In this document: positions 56,831 to 64,000 of the stretch, piece by piece | How positions within the stretch are numbered: position 1 is the stretch's first letter | Layout: every line of letters begins with the position of its first letter | Source of the DNA: Eulemur rufifrons | Lineage: Eukaryota > Chordata > Mammalia > Primates > Lemuridae | Direction: 5' to 3' | DNA length: 64,000 nucleotides | NCBI RefSeq assembly: GCF_041146395.1 | Contig: NC_090984.1 | Span: 86,129,114 to 86,193,113 of the forward strand | Translations under genes and position numbers: made by a program | Notes under the pieces: model-generated | Seen by the model: the letters and a program-made list of their open reading frames with translations, nothing else | Told to the model about the DNA's origin: nothing | Databases searched by the model: none

Positions 56831-57545
56831 AAAAAAATCTTTTTTTCTTACCCCAAATATTGCAGAAAGTATCTTCCACATATAAAACTTTGTAAGCATT
56901 TTTGAAAATTTAAATATTTCACATCAGGGTAAATGTGGTGTGGAATAAAATAGCACATTTGAAGGAGCGATTGTAAACCATAAATTGAATTATTGAGGCA
57001 AGGTCAGGCTCCTTGAGCCAACAGTAAAAAATGGAAACATAAACTTACACTCTCCCATATCCCTTCTTCGCCACCACTTGCCCTAAATGTTACAGAAATC
57101 TCAGGGTGGTGGAGATTTGGACCTATGAAAGACACAGAACAAGAATGCAAGCTAAATTTGTCCAGATCTCAAGGGGTAGGGAGATCCCAGCTACCATGTG
57201 GGTTATATTAACAATGACCTTCACCCAGGCCATTCTGATATGGCTGGCTGGGTTTGTAAGCATTTGAAAACTTTGTATGGGAGCTTGAAGGATTTTATTG
57301 ATGAATTCTCAGTACTTGTTATTCTGAGCTCACCAATGAGGTCCAGTGATGATATTAAGTCCAGTCATTAAATTGTTTTTTTTTTTTCCTGCTTTTTGTA
57401 AAGGCTTATAAAACCAATCTTCTCTCTATCTTTCTTTCTTTTTCCTCTCCTTCTCCCTCTCCGTCTTCCTCCCTCCCTTTCTTTTCCATATGCTCTATGC
57501 CTCTTTTCCTCTTATTTTCTTCTCGATACCTTTTCTACCTTTATT
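56831..57545. other. Single-copy sequence ending in T run and CT-rich tract
   Basis: T13 at 57377-57389. CT-rich low complexity at 57420-57490, with looser pyrimidine bias to 57545. No gene. Confidence 0.5.
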
Positions 57546-57760
57546 GACTTAAATATTATTTTATGCAAAGCATTTGGCAAAACGAGCCCTGGTAAAAAGG
57601 CCACTAATTATGCAAAATAAAAACAGAGTTAAGATTGATCCTACTAATCCTAGTAAGCATTATTTTTGTTTACACCCTTCAAAAAAGCAAAGGGTGGACT
57701 TCAAACAATTTGTTTAAATGGTAGTGCTCATGAGGGTGGCTTGGATCCAGGCTTTACTGA
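57546..57760. promoter_or_regulatory. Candidate conserved non-coding block with POU-like motifs
   Basis: Repeat-free AT-rich segment with 'tattttatgcaaagcatttgg' and 'ccactaattatgcaaaataaaaac', two octamer-like ATGCAAA cores about 50 bp apart, plus 'actaattatg'. Inference only. Confidence 0.22.
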
Positions 57761-58516
57761 GTAGTATCACCTGAAAAAACAAAAATAAAAACTGCCCGAG
57801 TATCTAGCTAATGTATGAATGAGAGCCTTGAGTCAATGGACACAAAGAACATAGCTATCCTCACGTTGCCTTCTCGTTGCTGCATTTAAGTGTGTAGCAT
57901 TTTATGGTAAAACCAACAAGTAATGTCACTCCAAACATGCACAGATGCTGAGCAAACCCCTTGACAAGGGCAGCAAGGGATGATGTGTTATTTTTGTATT
58001 TCTTTTGTTGGTTTTTTTTTTTTAAGTCTGAATTTGGTAAAACTAAAAACACACAATCAAATTTTGAGACAGACATAAAAGTCTTCTGCAATTCTCTCTC
58101 TAGAGAAAACAAAAACAAGCAGCCTCCGATGCAAGAAATAACTGTGGTTGTGTGGAAAGCTCTGACTCTCACTTTTCCCTGTACCCATCTGAGGCCTCCA
58201 AGAGCAGCTTACAATTAAGGAGAGAAAAGCTTCGAGAACTTGTTCTAAGGGGGGTGATTTTGGGGAAAGTGGAATTGAAAAAAAATCATGGCCAGTTGGT
58301 TTAGAATTTGCTCATGTAGAATGCATGTGTGTTTGCCTTCCACAATACACAAAGGATTCCTGTTATAAACCTCCCTTGTACCAATGAGGAGAATTGGTCT
58401 GCTGGCAAATTTATCAAGGGATTTCTCAGATTAAGTACTATTTGTCTGTGAAATCTTTTGCAGATGGTGAAATTATTTTAGTTCACTCTGATGTCCTCCA
58501 GATTTGTAAAAATAGT
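57761..58516. other. Single-copy sequence, nothing firm
   Basis: No repeat recognised. T11-12 near 58012-58023. The antisense and sense ORFs at about 57861-58218 have no domain. Confidence 0.45.
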
Positions 58517-58538
58517 AAAAAGAAAGAAAGAAAGAAAA
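58517..58538 (+). repeat. (AAAG)n microsatellite
   Basis: About four AAAG/GAAA units. Confidence 0.85.
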
Positions 58539-58720
58539 CGAAAACAGCAATTGGACCTATGAATTGTTACAAAGCCAGGATCTAATTAGACACACTATCC
58601 AGATATGGCTTTTGCAAGAAGCCATAATATCCAGCTGATGTCAACAACCTTTATTTACAAAGAAAAATAAAGAAAGATGTCCCAAATAATTTAACGGTTT
58701 CTGGCAGCAAAGAGGCATAG

Positions 58721-58780
58721 GAAAAAAAAAGAAGAGAGGAAGGAAGGAAGGAGGAAGGAAGGAAGGTAGGTTGGTTGGTT
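58721..58780 (+). repeat. (GGAA)n then (GGTT)n compound microsatellite
   Basis: An A-run, then GGAA units at 58738-58766, then three GGTT units to 58780. Confidence 0.92.
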
Positions 58781-59217
58781 CCTTTCACTTTGAAAAGAGA
58801 ACTTTTGCTGGAGAATGAAATCCATTCGTCTGCCACCAAAAGCATCAGTTTTCAGCACACAGATCACTGCCTCTGAATAGGATGCCAGCTGGGTGCCATA
58901 CGTGCTGTTGACAAGGAAAGGTACTGTTTTGAACCCTCAGGTTGACGTATCACCAGGACACCAACCAACCTGGAGGGCCAAGGGTGTCATTTGTCTTACA
59001 AGACTAGACGGACCGTGGAGGGAAAGGGGTGCTGCCTAGCGCACGATGCTGCATCTTGCTAAGGAAAGCAGTTGAGCCACTTGATGCCCACGGCAGCCAC
59101 AGTGGTGAAACTCCAGGGTGACAATGACATAGAATGTATGACCTCAGTACTTTTTCCATTTCAGTGCAAGCTCCTAGAGAGTAAGGCACACACCTGGGCA
59201 AAATAATAACAAATGGA
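58781..59217. other. Single-copy sequence
   Basis: Nothing recognised. Confidence 0.45.
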
Positions 59218-59365
59218 GTTCAAAGGGGGAAACTGAGGCTTTGAGAGGTTAAGGAATGTGTCAGGGTCAGATAAGGAGATAGAGGCAGAGTAGGATTCAA
59301 CCCAAGTCATCTGACCACAGCTTCTTATCTCCCTATTCCACACAGCCTTGCACTGCTTATGTGCT
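59218..59365 (-). repeat. MIR SINE
   Basis: 'gggggaaactgaggctttgagaggttaaggaatgtgtcagggtcagataagg', 'ggcagagtaggattcaacccaagtcatctgacc' and 'cacagccttgcactgct' follow antisense MIR closely. Confidence 0.88.
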
Positions 59366-59667
59366 AAGTTCAGAGTTAGAATACTTGTTACAGACTATTT
59401 CCATTTTCCAGAGTTCTTTTCCACAATCCATTAGTCAACTTCTCTTACTTTATCCCCACCCTGAAAGTGGAAGCGCAGACAAAGGCAAAGATGTCCCTTT
59501 GTATTATACAGAGAAAAATGAGTAGATGTCGGTTTCCCCAAGACCAGCAGCTTTTTGCTGCAGCAAAAGCCAGAAGCTCTGAAAAGCAATGCGAAGATGG
59601 AATGGGAGGAGGAGGGGGAGGAGCAGGAATGGGACAATTAGCACACAAGGTACAAGATGCAATTTTT

Positions 59668-59790
59668 TTTTTTTTATTTCAGCTTATCATCATAGGGGGT
59701 ACAAAAGTTCAGGCCATATACACTGCCCATGTCCCACCCATCCCCCTGAGTCAGAATTTCAAGTGTGTCCATTCCCCAGATAGTGCGTGT
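59668..59790 (-). mobile_element. L1-like 3' end (antisense), short 5'-truncated copy
   Basis: T12 at 59668-59679 is followed by 'atttcagcttatcatcatagggggtacaaaagttcaggccatatacactgccc' and 'gagtcagaatttcaagtgtgtccattccccagatagtgcg'. This has the antisense layout of a young L1 3' UTR with a poly(A) tail, but not the simian L1PA sequence I know. It recalls strepsirrhine L1 tails. No clear target duplication found. Confidence 0.55.
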
Positions 59791-61229
59791 CAAGAAAGGA
59801 AGCTGTGTGGCAGACAGCTCAAGAAAACGCCAAAGTTATTGGAAATAGCCAAGAGGCTGACCATGAATTTCAGCCAATAGGAGGAAGAGGGAGAGGGTCA
59901 TTGTCATGCTCTTCCCAAGCTGGGGGGTGGGGGGAAGCTGCTCTGTATATTATATCTGATTCCACATGGCTAGCATTCCAGCCTACAAAAGTGGATGAAT
60001 ACAATGATGTGCTGGAAGATGAACCTTTGTGGAGTTAACTGAAAGAAAAATCTTTCCTTTCTTACTCCAACCCCAAGAGAGCACATCTACTGTCTATTAG
60101 ATATTCACCAAGGTAAACAGATTGTTGTAATGGCTGCAAAGCACAAAGGGTACAGGCCATCAAATAGGAAGACTGAATGCATTGACATCAGAAACCTCCT
60201 GGAAGGGAGTCGTGAGCTGTAAAAGTGCAGCAGCTGGTGAGACACGTCCCCAGTGTCCCCAGGGCAGGAACTCAGATGTGCCACTAGCAGCCCTGAGTTG
60301 CTTAGTCTTTTTGTCGGTCTCTGCCTACCACTCTTTGTAGACCACAACCCCCGTCCCTTGTCCCGATTCCGTCTCCCAGATTAACCTCTGAACTTTAATA
60401 AGGAGATATGTGCTTTTCTAACAGCTCATTGAAAATCTTCATGCCCACCATGTAAACTTGCATTTTTACTAATCATTTTAGTGTAATCAGTTTAATAATC
60501 TAAGTCTACCTCACTCGTTTGCCAAGTGTCAGCAATGATTTGTTACATAGTTGTTTGGTTAGGATCTCTGCGGAGAAACATCCTCCGTCAAACCAGGGCA
60601 GTCAAACCCTAACCCTTGAAGCAGGACTTCTTCCAAAGGATCACCTCTGGGCAAAAAAGGCCTTTGCAATTGTGGAATCAAAAATGATCTTCCATAGTTA
60701 ATAGAGCAAACTCAAGTAAAAGTTTGAAAATAATGGTTTTTGTAATTGATTTAACTACATATTCAAGTATTATTTAGTAATCCTGAACTTATTTTCATCA
60801 GCCTTCTTTGTCACAATGACAATTTTCTATTTTTTTTTTTTTTTTTTTTTGCCGAAAATATAAGAAACCCTAATAGACAAAGTGGGATTAACTGACAGTT
60901 TTGAGCTGATCCCTTTACGTACTTCCTGCTCACACAGTGTGGGTGGCCTGAAAACCACAGTATAGGCTAAACCTGTGTTTTACAAATCAACTTAGTGAGT
61001 ATCAACCTGAATTTTTTTTAAAAATGGGGAAAAATTGAAATAGAAAATATCAGAGTGTATCACATATGGTAAGAGTATTTTTTTCATGAAGGGTTTGCTT
61101 CAGTTGTGTGTGTGTATTGGTTTTTAATTTTGGTATGTCTATAGATCTCATTAAAAAAAATTTTGAAAGCTACTGGCTAGACAGACAGCAGAGAAAATGG
61201 CAGTTTCTGTTAGAAGGAGAGAGCTTAGA
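59791..61229. other. Mostly single-copy sequence, with T21 run
   Basis: T21 homopolymer at 60830-60850. No gene or firm repeat otherwise. Some AT-rich parts. Confidence 0.45.
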
Positions 61230-61410
61230 TTATTCAGGATGCTGAAAATCAAGATAAAGAGCTTGACTTCGTGTAGAATTCATTGTATTTTCTTAAGCAG
61301 AGAAATAGTATGACAAAAGTGAAGTTTTTTAATGAGTTTGACAGTGGCATGGGTGATAGCGTGGGGGAGGGAGGATGGCTGCAGAAACTGGAATGTCATT
61401 GAAGGCTCTC
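61230..61410 (-). repeat. L2 LINE fragment (antisense), diverged
   Basis: 'ttctgttagaaggagag...gtattttcttaagcagagaaatagtatgacaaaagtgaagttttttaatgag' is similar to the antisense L2 block 'gagggttttgagcagggaagtgacatgatctgacttacgtttt'. Low identity. Confidence 0.45.
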
Positions 61411-61935
61411 AGGACAGAAACAAACTCTTGCTGTCTTAAGCATAAAAGGGATTTTTCAAATGGGTTATTGCATCACTCACAGACATGCCGGGAAGGTGAG
61501 AAAACCAGGTTCAGAAAATAAGCACAAATGAAGGTGTGGCCAGAGCCATGGTCAAAATTACTCCCATGTTGCAGGTGCGGTGAGGACACCCAGAGCACAG
61601 CTGCTGATCACTGGGTGCTGTAGCTGACCTGGTGTGGAGGACCTCCTGTGGGACACTGAGGACATCCACTGGTATGGCTGCCACTGCTGCTGCCTCAGTG
61701 GATTGTCAGTTGTTTTGGCTCCTGTATATCGCTAGCCCCAGATTTAGCATCCAGGATGGGTGCTTCTGACTAGGCACCTGAGCTCCACCTGCAAGGGAGG
61801 CTGGGAAACAGATCGCCTGCCCTTTTGGGCTCCCACAACAGGAAGTGGTCTCTGCCTCCCACCAAGTTTCACACAGTAGAGAACTCTCTGAACACAGGAG
61901 TTGGTTCATCGTGGACTGGCCAGTCCCTTGCAGTA
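61411..61935. repeat. Unassigned interspersed repeat
   Basis: 'acaaactcttgctgtcttaagcataaaagggatttttcaaatggg' and 'agcatccaggatgggtgcttctgactaggc' recall a medium-copy mammalian repeat I cannot name. Confidence 0.35.
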
Positions 61936-63354
61936 TTCAGGCTAAGGTGGTGAGGGCTTGGAGTAGGACAGCAATAAAGAAAAGGAAGCTGAGAGAACTA
62001 ACGTGAGAGACTGGCGAAGGAAGAAACAGACTGGGTGATGGGTGCGTCTAGATGATCATCAATTGGGAATGGGAAGAGCTAACTCCAGGTTTCTGTCCCG
62101 GAGGTGACGAAGAGAGATCTACACTGCCGACAGATAGGAGAACAGAGAGAAGAGGAAACTCAAAAAAGGATCATGGAGTCGTAGTAACTGGGACAGGTGG
62201 GTTACTGGTTTTTGGAGTTAGTGGCCATTTGAAGATAACTCCTTCAGCTAGTCCTAATCTTTGAGATCATCTGTAAAGCCTAATTGTATATCACTGTCTT
62301 GAGTGGCTCTTCCATATAGTGTCTGGTGGACTGATATTCTTGTGGGCTCAGGATTTCCTTAATCAGTGTTCCCATGTAGCCTGGCCCTGCATCTTAAATC
62401 CTTTTGATATTTATTTTTACACGCATTTGGAAGACTCAAACTAGAAAGAACCTTAATGAATGCTTTATTTCTTTTCAAAACTGTAACACTTAGGACCCAT
62501 AAGAATCACAATTCCCATTGAGATTTAGCAGGTTGAAAGACACAAGAGCATACGTACAATACAAACACAGAGGCACATATCTGCACTGGATAATAAATCT
62601 ATCTGGTCATTCACTGTCCACGCTTTCCCCTCCCCAGGTGTTCTCTATCTGTCAAAGCTCCAATGTCCTCTGTTCTCCTTATTTGGGATCAGCGCCAGAG
62701 CCTCGTATCCATGGATCTATCAAGTTGATGTGCGAACTTGCTAATCTGTGTTTTATGTCTCACTATGACTCCTAACCACTCTAGACCTTTTAATTAAGGA
62801 AGTGTAGTGGCTTGGGTTATTAAGAGAAGATGAAAAGACCAGATGAGAGAGGGTTTCAAATCAGTTTGTAGCCATTTGCTTCTAGAAGAATGGACTCAAA
62901 ACCACAAAACCTCCTACAGCATTACTTCCCTGGTGTTCCCTTTCCTAATCACTCTTCCCCACATCCTTCCATATGCAGAGCTCATCTTAAGCAGTTCAGA
63001 TTTCTTTGCTTTTAAGATGAAAGCAAGATATTGAAGTCACCCTAATAATTCTAAAGCTCTTATTTTCCATCTGGCATCACAATCTCAATGCTTCCAAAGT
63101 TCCATTCTCTTCCTTCCTTTCTCACTTCCTTTCCAAGTGAGAAAGTATAAATGAGAGATTGAGTTTAATGAGAGTTAGGTAAAAATCAAGAGGTGTGGGG
63201 TGAGGGAAATTTTTTCCAATTCAGGAATAATATAAAAGAAGACCAAAAACTAATGCTTTGATTAGATTAGAATGATTTCCAATCAATTTTTTATTTGCAT
63301 CATTTTAAAAATCATACCAAACAAGAGAGATGTGCTTCCCACTGCACATGAGGG
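61936..63354. other. Single-copy sequence
   Basis: No confident repeat, RNA or gene. Confidence 0.45.
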
Positions 63355-63450
63355 CAGGAGCATATCTTTTTGGTTTGTTTATATGTTCTAATATCTTGCA
63401 CAGAGCTTGGCATATAGTAATTGCTCAATAACTGTTTCCTTAATTAACGA
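63355..63450 (+). repeat. L2 LINE 3' end
   Basis: 'tatatgttctaatatcttgcacagagcttggcatatagtaattgctcaataactgtttcc' is the sense L2 tail. Confidence 0.75.
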
Positions 63451-63459
63451 ATTATTCAT

Positions 63460-63620
63460 GAGTCAGGTGTCCTGGGTTCTAATTCTAACCTTGCTTGTAA
63501 CAAGCTCTGAAACCTTGGAAGAATTGTCTTCTTGTTAATCTTGATTTCGTCATCTATAAAATGAAGATTTGGGGCTGGCTAATTCTGTAGGAACTTCCAC
63601 TCCAGACTTCATGGTCCTGA
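63460..63620 (+). repeat. MIR SINE
   Basis: 'gtcaggtgtcctgggttctaattctaaccttgcttgtaacaagc', 'aaaccttggaagaattgtcttcttg' and 'tttcgtcatctataaaatgaagatttggggctggc' follow sense MIR/MIRc. Confidence 0.8.
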
Positions 63621-64000
63621 AATGTTATGTGCAAACAATTTTTTAGCAAATTAAATAGTATTAAAGATTGCTTTTAAGAAAAATTCTATAGTAAATTCTT
63701 AAATAGGTTAGGATGAGATACCTCCTCACCAGTTCAAGCATATTATCAGGAGAGGAAAACTGATTATTTTGAGCTGGGGCAGGATGCTTATTTTGTAATG
63801 TTTGGAGGTCTCCTACATTCCTTAGGGGATGTCAGTTCTTAGGAAATTCAAACTTGGGCAAATTGTTGAGAACAGGGGTGGGACTAGGGGGCCATCTATT
63901 AAGGAGCACTGAAAAAGCTGTTATAGAATCAACTAGTGGGGAAAATGAGAAAAGAAAATACTTACATATAGACATATACACTTGGATTCTGCCTTGTCCA
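63621..64000. other. Single-copy sequence to window end
   Basis: Nothing recognised in the last 380 bases. Confidence 0.45.

Noticed and set aside
1..64000. CRISPR array, prokaryotic operon, phage or integron structures
   Set aside because: No regularly spaced direct repeats, no long bacterial-type ORFs and no ribosome-binding-site patterns. All recognisable elements are mammalian.

Overview
The window looks like ordinary nuclear DNA of a placental mammal, most likely a primate. It holds remnants of MIR, L2, MaLR LTRs, hAT/Charlie elements (MER5A), Tigger elements and L1. One L1 3' end, at about 42250-42530, resembles the primate L1PB type. The species is unresolved: the L1-like tail at 59668-59790 is not the simian L1PA tail I know, and I see no Alu copy. 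No open reading frame exceeds 139 codons, and none resembles a known protein apart from a 36-codon start of a dead Tigger1 transposase. I call no protein-coding gene. The window is best read as intergenic or deep intronic sequence. Family assignments are from memory of consensus sequences, so boundaries are approximate (about 20-50 bp).

Layout. 1-7150: mostly single-copy sequence with scattered MIR and an antisense L2 (2435-3090). 7150-8715: L2, then Tigger1 at a TA site, then two MIRs and an unassigned repeat carrying an AATAAA signal. 8716-17700: largely single-copy with MIRs, a MER5A and an L1 3' end. 17700-22071: L1 tail, MLT1, a hAT MITE-like repeat, an inverted MIR pair, a Tigger7/MER44-like MITE and an intact solo MaLR LTR with 5-bp target duplications. 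22072-30500: sparse old repeats plus a candidate conserved block (24580-24930). 30560-34255: two A-rich sense L1/HAL1 pieces and an L2 tail. 35096-36250: a well-kept MIRb, a segment flanked by strong splice-like signals, and a C-rich run. 37080-39834: a candidate conserved block followed by three LTR-type repeats. 39973-40039: a retroposed 5' half of tRNA-Glu. 41085-44429: L2, L1PB, MIR and a Tigger-like MITE. 45240-45345: a homeodomain-type motif cluster. 46235-52470: L2, three MER5A copies and a long L1M, then an L1M split by a fourth MER5A. 52471-64000: mostly single-copy with L2, L1M (55735-56830), MIRs and low-complexity tracts.

There is no operon-like organisation and no supported gene network. 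The most distinctive item is the tRNA-half insertion: it stops at the last anticodon base and is bracketed by 17-bp direct repeats that begin with a run of A, the signature of L1-machinery insertion of a cleaved tRNA fragment. Possible functional sequence is limited to a few AT-rich, repeat-free blocks that could be conserved enhancers, and one exon-like segment. None of these can be proven from a single sequence.
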